From positions 1-48,445 of the forward strand of contig NW_006767433.1 of the NCBI RefSeq assembly GCF_000264995.1: a DNA stretch of 48,445 nt, written 5' to 3'. The notes under the pieces are model-generated. The model saw nothing but the letters and a program-made list of their open reading frames with translations. It had not been told where the DNA came from and ran no database searches. Position numbers and translations under genes: made by a program. Numbering within the stretch: the first letter of the stretch is position 1; each line of letters starts with the position of its first letter. Positions 1 through 11,773 of the stretch are shown here, one piece after another. This DNA is from Punctularia strigosozonata HHB-11173 SS5 (Eukaryota > Basidiomycota > Agaricomycetes > Corticiales > Punctulariaceae).

Positions 1-558
1 AGCACGGAGATGTCGGTCATCGTCCGTTCTTCGGTCTTACTTAGTTTGGTCAGTGTACGGTCAACGTGAATTGAACACGCGACTCGCCTGGACTTGAAAT
101 CTAGGGCCGGTTGAAACCTCAGTCGATATTTCAAGTATACATTTGTGTTAAAACCAATTCTGGATTTTTTACGCCCAATAAGTCTAGATTGTAGTCGATA
201 CGTCATGTGCGAGTTTGGGACATAATGGAGTTGGTATTTATAATCCCACATTGGGTTTATTCTTATGGTAACGTACATGACTCCGACGCGGTATAGACTA
301 CAAATTCAAGTTACAATCTAAGCTGTATTTGGTCCTTGGTCTCAATATCTACGGCAGATTGGCGTGAAAAAATTAATCCAAACCGGGTTCGTAATGTGGA
401 ACCCTGGCAGTGACTTCAACTATTGTATCTCGGGCCGCATGATGCCTGCTCGTAATCCACCACCACCACCACCACCACCACCAATACGACGCGCTCGTTA
501 ACGGCGACCTTGTCACCAGTACTTACCGCACTGCCGAACTCCATCACCCACTACTGGC
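1..558. other. Gene-free 5' flank with ACC microsatellite
   Basis: No convincing coding exon was seen. A short perfect CAC/ACC trinucleotide run lies at about 457-483, roughly 75 bp before the F-box start codon. The rest is AT-richer than the genes to its right and shows no repeat structure that I could recognise. Confidence 0.5.
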
Positions 559-2109
559 ATGCACCGAGCTCTCCTTATTCACGAAATAGCTGTACGGATC
601 GCTGAATGGGCGGTTGCTCTCTCAGAGTTCGGTGACATCAATTTGTTAAACCTCGCTTTCACCTGCAAAGCATGGTCGGAAATCGCACTTGATGCACTAT
701 GGTCTACTATTCATGATCTCCACCATGTCTTGCGTTTGATACCTGGATATCGATATGCCGAGGGTGGCGGGGCCTACGGCTGGGTATGTCAATTCTTCGT
801 CGGGGTGCAGTCATACTTGCCTGACGAACTTCTGTAGGGATTCACGCGTCCAATATCGCAGTTGGACCTGGATCGTTTTCGTTACTACGCAGGCAGAATC
901 AGGACACTGGACATGGACTATCCGGGAGCGAAAATCGACGTCAGTAGCGTTCTCCGTACACTAAACATCCTCAAGCCTCCCCACCATCATCTCTTTCCCG
1001 AGCTCCGATCCCTCCGCTTCGAGTTGCATCCTATGCAGGCAGATCTTGCGGCTATCTGTATCGGTCCACGGCTCCAAACCGTCGAAATCCATTTCAGAGA
1101 ATCTGACGAAGGCGAGGTCTGGATGACCTACCGTCCCGACGTGCTACGACGGTTCCTGCTCCAGCTCGTAAAATTTCCTACGCCTGTGATGATCAATGCG
1201 CTCAATCTTCAGCTGCCGACGCTAGATTATAGCCATTTGACGCTCGTCGCTGGATTACGCTCGTTGAGCCGGCTATCGCTCTGTACGCACAGCATGTTGA
1301 ACGACCCCAAGTTCTTAGACTCCCTCCGCCAGGTTTGCTCCATGCCGTCCGTCGTGGATCTCATCGTTCACATCTACTGGTGGGGCCCGGAGAGAGATCA
1401 TGACCATTCTGTGTGTTTCCGACCAGCGGCGTCCGTGTTCGGATCCCGCCATACGTACGCAGGTGGTCTCCCCAGTCTCGGGCAGCTCGCGGCGGTCGTT
1501 CCGGAGGCTCCCGAGATGAGTTGGAACGCGACCTGGGACGAGCTACCAGAAGAATGGGAGCCGATGTTCGAAGCCCTCTTTCAGCGCCCCGCGCACCTCC
1601 TTCGGTCCCTGGGTCTTCATTCCCGGTCGGCGCAGTCGGAGCAACCGCCCCCGACGGCCATGTTGCGCATGCCGCTGTACGATCAGCTCCGCGAGCTGAA
1701 CATCTCCGTCCCGTTCGACTGGACGGACGAAGCCGTCGTCCACGTCGCGTGCTCGTGCCCGGCCCTCGCGTCCATGTCGCTTCTCTTCGACGATCATCCA
1801 GATGACAGCCAGCTATACCGCGTTTCCACCACGCCCCGCGTGCTCGCGTCACTCGCGATCACTTGCGATCGCCTGGAGCGCCTGCGTATCCACGTCAATC
1901 CGCGACTTCAACTACCAGAAGCACCAGCCACCCCGACGTCTGGGTTCGAGGGAAACACGCGCCTGCTCGAGCTGTACGTTCGATTCCTGCCTGCCTTTGA
2001 CTACCCCGCATTCTTCGAGGAACACGTCAAAAAGTTATATCCCAAGCTTAAGAAAGGTCGTGAGGTGGAAGGACCGGCAATGCTGTGGAAAGCCGAAGGA
2101 GGACGCTAG
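559..2109 (+). CDS. F-box-like protein with leucine-rich C-terminal part
   Basis: Two exons, 559-783 and 838-2109, joined across a 54-nt GT-AG intron in phase 0, give 498 residues. The N-terminus (about residues 1-75) has the pattern of an Agaricomycete F-box: a hydrophobic helix followed by LLNLAFTCKAW, then a Trp-containing LW motif. The remaining 420 residues contain irregular leucine-rich stretches such as LRSLRFELHP and LRELNISV, as expected for a substrate-binding leucine-rich region. Proteins of this kind recruit targets to an SCF ubiquitin ligase through Skp1; that role is inferred from the family, and the substrate is unknown. ATG 559 is the first in-frame Met. The gene is convergent with the Rab-like gene, with 164 bp between the stop codons. 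These proteins form a large, fast-evolving family in mushrooms. Confidence 0.82.
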
Positions 2110-2273
2110 CGCGGCGATGCGATTTGCGTCGTCGATTATAGACAAGCGGTCACATAAAACCTGCATAATATAACCGCCCTGTAACAATATTAACATGCAA
2201 CAATCTAGTCCAATAATACCGATAAAGAGGAACTGTCCGAGGGTTCGCATCGTCTCCGCACAATGAGAGTGGA

Positions 2274-3737
2274 TTATGAGGCACAACAAGTATCCGCCCC
2301 GGGGACCTTCCACCCCTTCGCCCTCCTCCTCCCTCCCCTCCCTCGCGCATCCAGCCGAATCGTGCCCCCGCCGTCCACATCATCGCTATCGAGCCCAGAG
2401 CGATCGCGCACGTGGAGCGTGCGCGCGTCGAGGGCGGCTTCGTACGCCCAGCGGGCGAGCACGCGCTGCGCGACGTAGGCAAACACGTCCGGAACGCCGT
2501 CGCCCGTCTTGGCGGAGGCGAAGAAGAGCTTGGGGCCCCGTGGCGCGCGCGGGGGGAGGGACGCGAGCGCGAGGGAGGGGAGGGAGTGCGCGTGCGGGTA
2601 GGGGTTGGTGGTGCTGGGGGTGGTAGAGGTGGACGAGTAGGGCCGACGCGGGGCGACGGTGGGTGCGTCGGAGGTGGTGGACATGGAGAGCGAGGCCATG
2701 CGGCGCGGGGTGCGCGTGGGGGACATTTCGAGCGAGGAGAGGGAGGACGAGCGGGTGCGGGAGCGCGAGCGGGAGTGCGCGCGGGAGTAGTAGGACGCGC
2801 GGGGCGAGGAGCGCGCGGATGAAAAGTGGTCGTGGAGAGAGAGTGAGAGCGAGGAGGAGGGCGTGTGGTAGATCGTCACCGTCGTCCGGGTCGTGCGAAC
2901 GGTGCCAATCATCGAGGTCGCGGAACGCGAGTGCGAGCGGGAGAGAGATTTAGACTTGGAGGAGATCGCGATGGAGCGGGGGTGCGGGAGTGGGGAGGAG
3001 TTGGAAAGAGGGTGCGGAAAGGCTTCGCGGTCGGTGAGCGGCTCGTCGTGTGAGATGATCGAGTCGTGGTCGGATATAGGGGAGGGCGGATGGGAATCCG
3101 GGGGGATAAGCGTGTCGAGGAACCGCATGGCTTCTAGCTCAGTCACGATCGAGTTGATATAGCCGTCTGCTGCAGTTTGCGTAGCAGCGTTGTGGTTGAT
3201 GCTAGATCCTGGTCTGGCAAGGTCCATCTTGTTCCCCACGACCACGCAGCAGAAATCCGCCGCCTCTTCGTCCGGCACTGGTGCCTTCGCGCGGAACTCG
3301 TCCCACCAACGCGTGAGGCTCGTCAAGGTGGATGGCTTGTTCACGTCGAAGATGAGGAGAACAGCGTCCGCGCCGCGGAAGAAGGCGGAAGATAGAGAGG
3401 AGAATCGTTCTTGGCCGGCAGTGTCCTACTGGCGGAGGGTCGGCATCAGCGTCGGTCCACGGAACAGGGGAATGGCTCTGACCCAGATCTGCAGCGTCAC
3501 AGACTCGTCTGGTATGTGCGGGTGTGGAACCGTTTTCGCGATGAAGTCGGCGCCGATGGTAGCGCGGTATCCAGTTGAGAAACGACCCGAGATGTACTGA
3601 GCGAGATAAAGATGTTCATCAGTCGTAGATCTTTACGGGCGCTTGCATCGTCCTGGTTGTATGAGACGTACTTGACCGCGCAGGCTGGTCTTGCCGACGC
3701 CGGAGTCGCCGACGACGACGAGCTTTATGGTCTGCAT
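2274..3737 (-). CDS. Rab7-like small GTPase with large Ser/Arg-rich insert
   Basis: Exons 3737-3672, 3596-3483 and 3425-2274 (all phase 0, GT-AG) give 443 residues. G1 is GDSGVGKT (10-17), the switch I threonine is in ATIGADF (33-40 region), G3 is DTAGQ (61-65), G4 is NKMD (125-128) and G5 is SAK (364-366). The G2 and G3 surroundings and the WWDEF segment resemble Rab7/Ypt7. Rab proteins control vesicle docking and fusion; Rab7 acts at the late endosome or vacuole. About 215 Ser-, Arg- and Thr-rich residues separate G4 from G5, where ordinary Rabs have about 30. The C-terminus ends CCAS, a plausible prenylation site. The start is uncertain: an upstream Met at 3859 begins an acidic stretch that could splice (donor after GTG GAA) to the Thr codon following Met3737 plus Gln, replacing the short N-terminus. 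Confidence 0.85.
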
Positions 3738-3859
3738 GGTGGTGAGAGCAGAAAAAGCATGATTGCCTCGAACGCCGCGCTCCTTGGCAACTCACTTCCT
3801 CCCACTTCCACGAGCTTGACCACGACATCATCTCTCTCAGGCTTCACCACATCTGTCAT

Positions 3860-4785
3860 TCCTATGTCTGTGACCCGATGCTGCTGCTGATGCTGGTCTT
3901 TGAGTTCGCCACTATCATCATGGCATAACGACCCCTTAGCTTAAGTTACTGCGGCGATCGTCCTAGTATCCATCACTCCGGTCTATGACTGCTCAGCAAT
4001 CTACACTGTACACGCCATCCCGATGTATCTGAATCCACTGGTCCCGTCAGCAGATCCTTCTAAAGCGTCTCTGCCCCTCTCGCCTAGATCGCGCTGCTCG
4101 ACTTGGGTTGGGGCAAGGACAGAAGGCGAAGTTCATCGACTGCGACTGCGACTGCGTACGGCCCGGGCGACGATAACATCAACTCTTTCACCACGCTGGA
4201 CATTGGCTGCTAGGAAGACGTATTTCATACGCATATACCACCCCACGATGGTGCATTCTTCCTGAGCGATATTAGCGTCGCTCGTAGTACTTCAAAACAA
4301 ACATGTTGAAATGCCAGGCTTAATCCATATACTCAGAGGAAGAGGTGCAGCTGATCCGGCCAACAACCGGACTATCCGGCGAAGGGAACCATGCTACATC
4401 ATGCCGTAACCCGTCGACCGTTCATGAATGTATTTCTCAGAATCATCGTGGTCGTCTGAACTCTAGACCAGGACCTAGGATACGGAATATCGTCGGTGTT
4501 CATGTTTCTGAAGCAAAGGGCCAGACCATCGTCGTCCACTGTCACCAGGTTCGGTACCCTGTTACTGTCCAAACACTGGCGCACAACAATGTCCGAAACA
4601 CGAGGCGCGAGTAGCACGCGGTAACGGAGCTCGAAACGCTGAATGATCGGCTGGAGAGTACCTCGCTTTTTTGTGACGTCGTCACGCTTCACCCGAGTCC
4701 AACGTTCAAGCGACCACCGTTGCCTACTCTCTGGAACTCGCAAACTTGCACATTCGTGTCGTTCGGTTGCCGGATTAACCGTACG
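3860..4785. other. Intergenic region between divergent Rab-like and GTPase genes
   Basis: Likely holds the promoters of the Rab-like gene (-) and large GTPase copy 1 (+). A short plus-strand open segment at about 4087-4219, preceded by a good acceptor (CCTAG) and ending in TAG, reads like a C-terminal exon (ends FTTLDIGC), but I found no partner exons. A 131-codon minus-strand reading frame at 4399-4794 is also open but matches nothing I know. Neither is called as a gene. Confidence 0.4.
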
Positions 4786-7700
4786 ATGGAGCATGAACCG
4801 ATGGACATCAGTGATCCGGAAGCCAACGAACTTGACGAACTCGACGAACTAGTTGACGTTGGCCCTCGTTTCGACCCTGAAAGTATACTCAAGGCAGGCA
4901 AAGCTATGGCTCAGCAGCTCGAGGTCATGACGGAGAGGTGGAATCTGTCGCCTGAACGTGCAACCATTTGGAAGGCGGCTCTGCACAGGTCGGTCGAAGA
5001 CATATCTCGTGAACGAAGGCTGACGCCCTATCTCAGCATTTCTGAATTTACCCTCCCAACGACGTCTATCGCAGTGTATGGGCGTAAGTAACAGCACACC
5101 GCCTTCTAGGTACATATATGACGTGATCCATAGGTACCGGAGATGGAAAAAGCACGCTTCTCAACGCACTAGTTGGCTGTAAGCGAGCGACGTCCGTCGT
5201 GATGTATGTTCCACGGCGCTGATCATACATCGCTCAGTGGACATCTTCCCGTCGTCAGCCACCGGTAAAGGTATGCATGACGTCGCCTGCGGTCTTGTAC
5301 AATCTGAACCGAAGCACTCCGGCAGCCGCTACCGGTGCACCGATCGTTATATCGTACCACGACTCGCCTATGATCTACTGTGACATTCAGTTTCTTGCCG
5401 AAAGCGCATGGAAGGATCAACTCTCGCAGTACCGTACCGATATCCTAGATGGCGTCCCCATCAATGACGACGTCAGGAAACTGACTTGGAACAAGGTGAG
5501 GCGTGATATCTAGCATTCGCCCTCTATCTTACATGATTATTCACACTAGATCAAGGAAATATATCCTGGACTGTCCGATAAGGATATCCTCAAGATGACC
5601 CCCGACGAAAACATCTCGTACGATCCTTGTGCGTGATCAATTTTATCGTCCCTTTCCTACTCTAACAGCTGGCGCTCAGTCTCTAAAGCATTGCTAGGAG
5701 AAAAGGCTCATTTTCAAGGAAGTGCGGATACTATCCGCGAAAAACTGCGAGCCTACGTTGGACATGCCAAGCATGCCGGCTTGGATCAACCAAAAGGCGG
5801 GCTCCTGAAATCCGCAGTATCCTGTTTCTTACCTCCTTTCAGGCTGCGTGTGGCCGCTGATTGTCGATATTGATGTTCGCGCGAAAGTTGAACTACTCAA
5901 ATATGGTTTGTCGATGATCGATTTGCCGGGAACTGGTGATGTCAATGCTGCACGCGAGCAGGTGACCTCTCACTACGGACAGAAAGCCGATGGGTTTCTT
6001 GTTGTGGCTGACATTCAGAGAGCTGTTACTACTTCTGAGCCTTTTCGTACGCATCCGATACCATATCCCAAGGTGCAGCATGATCTCATGCCAGAGACAG
6101 AGCACCTTAAGAACCTTACAAGTTCGTTATACTTCCTGCATACATGTCACCCGCTGTGACCTGACAAGATCTCTCCGCGATTTGTTATTTCCAGTGTGTA
6201 AGTCGACTAAAATCTGATGTGGAATTTGCGTTGATGTATTCGCCACATACCCTAGCTGTTGGGTGCGTATCCCCGACAAGCTGCTTCTTTCTTCCGCATG
6301 CTGGCTGATGTGGAAGTACTAGTCTTGACAAGGTCGTGTTTGTCTGTCAGTTACATTCGTATTCCTTGTCAACTGCGGGCTCAATAATCTTCGTCCATAA
6401 AGGCACAAAAGCGGACATGTGTAGCAACGATACCGATTTGCCTGATCACTCCAAGGAATCGCAATTATGGCTTGAGCTGTCCACCGATCGGGAGAGAATG
6501 GTCTCTCAGCGTGCCCAGAAGCAGGCGGAACTGAATCGTCTCAGCAATGTGGGCAAGGGTCAGCCTGCTTCTTGATTCAATGTTATACACCTCTGACTGA
6601 CATCGACGGACAGAACGCAAAAAATCGGAGGGACTCTCAGAGGCCTTCGAGCAGCTTCAATCAACTGTCAAGGAATTGCAGCGCATCGAGTCATTGTTGG
6701 CAGACAATGACAAGCAGATGAGACGGTTTTGCACTGCAGAACGGTCTAAGGTAAGTAAAGCTCGTATCGACATGCGACTGCTATGTCAACGTGTACCTAG
6801 GACATAGTAATGTCACTGAACGAAAGGATCGCCGAAATTCTTGACAGGAATGAGGCTAGCATTTGCATGCCTCGTAAGCATCCGACCTCACAATCCTCGC
6901 CACATTAGATCCTGATGCCTTAACAGGTGTCTATTGTTGTGCAGCACGTCACTCTATCTTGTCTTGTGCGTGTATATGCACTCTATGCGCACGAATCCTC
7001 ATCCTGGTTTTCGTAGCCGGGACTCATGCACCCAACGTATACAAGGAGATGGATGAAACGGGCATTCCTGCCATACGCCAGTGGTGCCAAAACCTGGGCT
7101 TAGCGGCATGTATCAAGGCCGTCATTGAGTTTATTGAGCAACTTGATATTCTTGTGGTTGATGTCCAGCGGTATCTCGATAATTCGCTTGTAGGGGATGC
7201 CTCATATCGCGCAGCCCTCCAAGAGGAATGGCAAAGCACGTCACATGTGGAAATCATGAACCATATGAAAGCACTTGCAGAGGCCGAGGTGGAAACTCTC
7301 AAGAAACGTTTCAGGCGTTATCTAAACGAATCCTGTACCATAGGCATCGAGAAAGTAAGATATTGATCCGATATGCAACGTTAACTAATGGCTGAAGTGA
7401 CTGAAACCTACAGGCAAGTGACGCTGCGCTCCGCACTGCTGAGGATTTGTGCGACTCAGGATTACACCACAACACCGTAAGAGCAAGTTCGTATCCCTAA
7501 TCCCTCTGTGGCATATAGTTTGTCGCTCACGTGAAACAGCTTTCCGTCATAACGGTGTCTTCCGGGAGAACTGGAACTACAAGCTGCTTATCCCGTTCCA
7601 AGATGCGATCATGCCTCAATGGAACTCTCTTTTCGCCCGACGAATGTTCGATGCACTCGAGGCCAACGTCGCGAAAGGCATCAAGAAGATTATCAAGCAA

Positions 7701-8485
7701 ATGGCGCCTAAGACGAGCCTCACCGCCGGACCTCTGAAGCGCCAGTTCTCAAAGCAAAGAAAGAAGTGCGAGAAGAACGTTCGCAAGTCTATGAACATAG
7801 CATTGCGCCAGTGGGAAAGCGCCTTCCAGAAGGATCGCAAGGATCTCCATAGTTCAATGCACGAATGGATTCAAACACGCCTGGAAGATGTGTATCAGGA
7901 GGCGGCAAGTAAGAAGGGGCCTGGTAGCTCGAAAATCTCGAAGGTCTGGCAGCGGAACTCTTATAGCTATTCTGCCCACTCGCTAATACACTGTCAGATT
8001 CTATTTCGTGATTTCATAGGAGAAAGCAAGCGTGACATTTTCATCGATCTTGGCAAACACGTCTTCAATAGCCTCGATCGTACTGCAGACAAGGTACAAG
8101 CAATCATGACAAGGCGTCTGTGCGCCGTTGCAGATCAGGTAGGTACAAGAATGGTTGTTTTATCCGAACGTTACTTGATAGAGCCGGACAGTGCACGTTG
8201 GATATGGCATTACTGTGGGATAGACCGACGGAAAATATCGACTACACCCAGGACAGGGTGGATTTGGCCGCGATGCGAGAGGAACTGAAAAAATACCATT
8301 CATTGGCAGAAGAGAGGAGATATGATATGCTGATGAACGGGGTGGAAATGGAAGGGGAAGGAGTAATAGCGAAAACGGAGCAGGGAGTGGCGGTGAAAAT
8401 GGAGAAGGGATTGATGTCGAAAACGGAGGAAGTGATAATTGGAACGCCGGAGGAACGAGGATTCATGAAGCAGGAGCATCCGTGA
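4786..8485 (+). CDS. SLIP-GC-like large GTPase (dynamin-like), copy 1
   Basis: Twenty exons give a closed 884-residue model: 4786-5083, 5134-5178, 5238-5270, 5326-5495, 5550-5628, 5680-5796, 5843-6046, 6101-6121, 6195-6197, 6256-6262, 6323-6345, 6403-6558, 6614-6750, 6801-6873, 6927-6965, 7017-7354, 7414-7486, 7540-7943, 7998-8138, 8192-8485. Walker A is GRTGDGKS (99-106), G3 is DLPGTGD and G4 is CTKAD. Coiled-coil-like helices follow, then the family block TVRAT plus HNGVFR. The Lys/Glu-rich tail repeats a K-T/M-E unit three to four times. Such proteins resemble nuclear GTPase SLIP-GC; their function in fungi is not established. Exon lengths 45, 33, 79, 204, 21, 3, 7, 23, 156, 404 and 141 are shared exactly with copy 2. 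The intron at 5797-5842 needs a GC donor; a GT-AG alternative (5757-5817) is also open. The 3-nt and 7-nt exons are discussed in the findings. Confidence 0.8.
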
Positions 8486-8614
8486 CTTGAACTGAGTACA
8501 TATGGTATGGTCCCGAAAATGCGCTTGTTGAATAGGTTATCGTACATTGCACCTTATCGTAACATATAGCTCGTATCTTATTGCGATAAGTGATCATGTT
8601 GGTGCAGGGGGCCG

Positions 8615-11159
8615 TCAATCCTGAGCGCTGTATCGTGTGCCGAACACACCCTCTTGCTTCGCCTTTATCTCTATGGCATGGGATTAACATGAATACTGAG
8701 ACATTGAGTTTACTTGTATACGATACTCACGAAGAGCTAAGTGTGTCGAATGAAAACGACATAACGCAAGGTTTCCTGGAAGCCGGTCGAGTTATCCCTT
8801 TTCAGTCCAATCATAGAGAGGAAGATACTCGTACCCATTAGGTACCAAAGATTCGGGAGCCCAATCTCGCGAGCGTTGCCGCGGATTTCGCCCTCTGCGT
8901 TCAGCCCCCAGATGGGCTTGCACTTGTCTGCGATTTCCTTTCCGCTGACAGACGCGATCGCCGTCCGCGGATCACCAAAGCTGGAACAGGACACGATCAA
9001 TATTACAAGAGTCAAGCGTGCTCGAATTGAGATCTTACCCCGTGGCGAAGATGACGACATCAGCGGGTATCTCGCTGCCGTCCGCAAACTTGATGCCAGA
9101 CTTGGTGAAGCGCTCGATGCCGCTCCCGTTCTTGATCTTGATCTTTCCGTCGATGACCATCTGGCTAGCGCCGACGTCTATTGACACCGCTGAGCACGAC
9201 TTGTGATATTGAATGAACCTGGAAAATCTCACCGAGGTAGTATCCTCCTCCGCGACTGTACGCCATGAGCAAGAAACCGGAGTCTTCGGGGCCGAGATTT
9301 GTCTTGAAGCCGACCTTGTTCAGGTCCTCGAGTAGTTTCCTATGACATCGTCAGGAATAGACGCACGTCAGTTTCAAGACGCAGAATCCGTACTTGTCAG
9401 CATCAGCGATCGCACGTGCCACGCGTTTGTGCATGTGCTTGAGGAAATAGTTCGGGAACGATGCACCCAACATATCGGCGACCTCGACTGGGACAGGCTG
9501 GTTCCAGTATACCCCTGCGGAGCATCGTCACCCAGGGGTCACACGCTGAAAGGGCTCAGCGTGGTAGACGTACCGAGCATGCGCGGCATTCCCTGCTTAG
9601 TGCTCATGATATATGTCGAGGAGCGCTGGTATATGGTAACGTCTAGGCGAATCGTCAACATCACCATGAAGATAGCCTTGGAGAACACCCACCGACGCCG
9701 TGTTCTACGTAGTCCGCGGCGATGTCATGACTAGAAGTACATGCGCCGACGATGACAACTTTCTTGCCAACGTGGTCGGTTGCGCGATGGTGCTGAGTTG
9801 AGTGCAAGATTTGGCCGCTGAACTCCTCCTTCGATTCAAGCGAGGTCAGAGCAACATGACACCGGGACCACCTCCATAACGCACCTTCCCGGGGATGTCA
9901 GGCATGTTGGGCACGCCGCCTGCTAATCCGAGGGCGTACACGAGGTGATCGACGGAGAAGGTCCGCTCCTTTCCGTCACCGCGTCTGACGACGACGGTCC
10001 ACTTCTTCGTCTTTTCGTCTTGTTCAGTCTTCAACACCGTGGCCGACGTCCACACGTTCAACTCCATGTTATGCGCGTAAGCCTCTAACCAGTCCGCGAG
10101 CTGGGTAGATTCCGCTGACTGAGTGGCCTGAAGATGTGGTAAAGGGAGATAAGCGCACCTTCTGAGCTGGGGTGTAAACCGGCCAATTGGGAGGGAATGG
10201 TAGGTAAGGCATATGATCGTACCCTATGAACGAATGAAGTAACATCTTGAGGTCCGGTTCGCGGTACATAGTTCGGAGGCAACTCACAGACGGGGTCGTG
10301 GAGACACAAGGCCTCGTATCGATTCCTCCATTGGTCTCCGATACGCGCCTGCTTTTCCAGAACAAGAGTCGGGATGTCCATCAGCTTCAGCCTGGCAGCC
10401 GCATCCAGCCCGCTGATACGCAGATGTCAGTGTCCCATGATAACATATGTCAAACTCGAGCGCAGCTAACCTTTGTCCAGCGCCAATCACGATGACTTGA
10501 GGCTCGGTGTCTTCAAACTCCACCTCTCTACGCCGTTTATCAACCTATACCAACCAATGAGTATGTTTCGCGTGAATTCGATGGTACGTACTCACCCACT
10601 TGCCATGCGATGGGTTATGCTCCCGTAAGGGGCCGACTTTCTCCGGGAAGCCCTTGAGCTCTTTCAAATTGGTGAAGACAGTGTGCGCTTTCCACGCCAG
10701 GCCGTTGACCTCGTTCCCGGTCGCGCCATCGCCGGATACGGGGACGGGAACGAGTCTGAAGAGGCCAACACCGACACCGACCGCCGTCTCGAAGCCGAAG
10801 AACCCGCGGATCCAGGCGAGGTCGGGTGCCGGCCTATCGAGGGAGACGGAGGCGGCGTCCAGTTTGACGTTGCTGATCTTCGATTTATTGAGGCGATCGC
10901 TCAGGAACGGCTCGATGCGTTCCGAATTCTTGAATGTGCGGAAGTCCCAGGTGAGGGCGAGTAGGTCGCGCCAATAGATGTCCACGATCTTCTCGTCGAC
11001 GAAGAGGTTCAAGACGCCACCTGCGTCGTTCGCCTCCATCGCTGCGCCAAAGCGCCTTACCCATTCGTCGGCAATGTCTTTAGCCGGGATGGAGGAGAGC
11101 GCCGTAGGCTGGACGCCTAGCTTGTCCAGGGTGGGGAGACAGTCGGTGGTGGACGCCAT
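8615..11159 (-). CDS. Flavin-containing monooxygenase with N-terminal NTF2-like domain
   Basis: Thirteen exons (11159-10596, 10544-10471, 10412-10288, 10223-10159, 10100-9885, 9828-9693, 9642-9574, 9514-9394, 9339-9233, 9177-9039, 8980-8835, 8775-8731, 8670-8615) give 620 residues with every phase consistent. Residues 1 to about 165 look like a SnoaL/NTF2-type domain (IVDIYWRDLLALTWDFRT). The FAD motif GAGQSG starts at 209. The FMO signature is FSG...HSTQHH (351-362), the NADPH motif is GACTSS (376-381), and the ATG motif is VVIFATGFG. The enzyme should use NADPH, FAD and oxygen to hydroxylate or Baeyer-Villiger-oxidise a small substrate; the substrate cannot be told. Mushroom genomes carry many FMOs of about 600 residues with this two-part layout. 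Met 11159 is the only in-frame Met ahead of the conserved N-terminus. The neighbouring FUSC-like transporter is on the same strand, 614 bp upstream, but nothing ties the two functionally. Confidence 0.93.
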
Positions 11160-11773
11160 GTCGAGGGGGGTACGAATGAAGATGGGCGTAGACTCACTTA
11201 ATCTTGGTCTGCTTGCTATCTCGCCGCCCAAGCCGCCCGTTACCGATCTCACGAACGATCGCTGCATGCCTTGGGATTGGTACGAGAACCCGACACATTC
11301 CCCGCGTTCCCCGCATTCCCCAGATCACGCGCCTTGCCGAACGCGGGGAGATGTCTCGGCATCATCCGGTCTGGGTCGGAAGCGGGTACAAGATTGGTCC
11401 ATGACCATCTGACATTGCATTGCAAAGGAAGTGCTGAGACATTGTAGACCACATCATACTCGCAGTACAATCACAAGCCGGCCCGTCGCGTCATCGCTGA
11501 GGAGCACCTTGTCAGCAGTGTAGACCCGTTTCGTAGGGAGTGAAACGGCACCCTCCAACCCCTGAACCACTCTCGGATTCGAGCCCCCTTCGCCCGTAAA
11601 GGCGAGCTTGCACATCTACAGCGCTAGATGCGCAGCAAGGAGAGTGTCAGGTGGCTCCGAGATCAGCGATGTGCGTGAAAAGCCGATGCTTGAGGATGGT
11701 CACGCCCTCTAGTTTGTCATGATGACGTGGTGCCAGTATACAGTGCTCAAAGGCACCATCCGAGTGACGGGGA
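11160..11773. other. Intergenic region upstream of the FMO gene
   Basis: This is the promoter side of the FMO gene and the 3' side of the FUSC-like gene. A perfect 7-bp hairpin (CCGTTTC ... GAAACGG) is found near 11526-11550. No coding exon was recognised. Confidence 0.4.

Noticed and set aside
1361-1852. 163-codon minus-strand frame inside the F-box gene
   Set aside because: Arg-rich shadow of the coding strand; the plus-strand frame continues through it with family-like leucine spacing.
4399-4794. 131-codon minus-strand frame upstream of GTPase copy 1
   Set aside because: No recognisable family, begins inside the GTPase 5' end on the other strand, and has no splice partners.
8139-8191. 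Apparent frameshift near the end of GTPase copy 1
   Set aside because: Using the later acceptor CCGGACAG gives a 53-nt phase-0 intron and restores CTLDMALLWD, which aligns with copy 2.
11500-11620. Possible tRNA gene (GGATTCGAGCC resembles a B box)
   Set aside because: No A box at a proper distance and no cloverleaf; only an isolated 7-bp hairpin.
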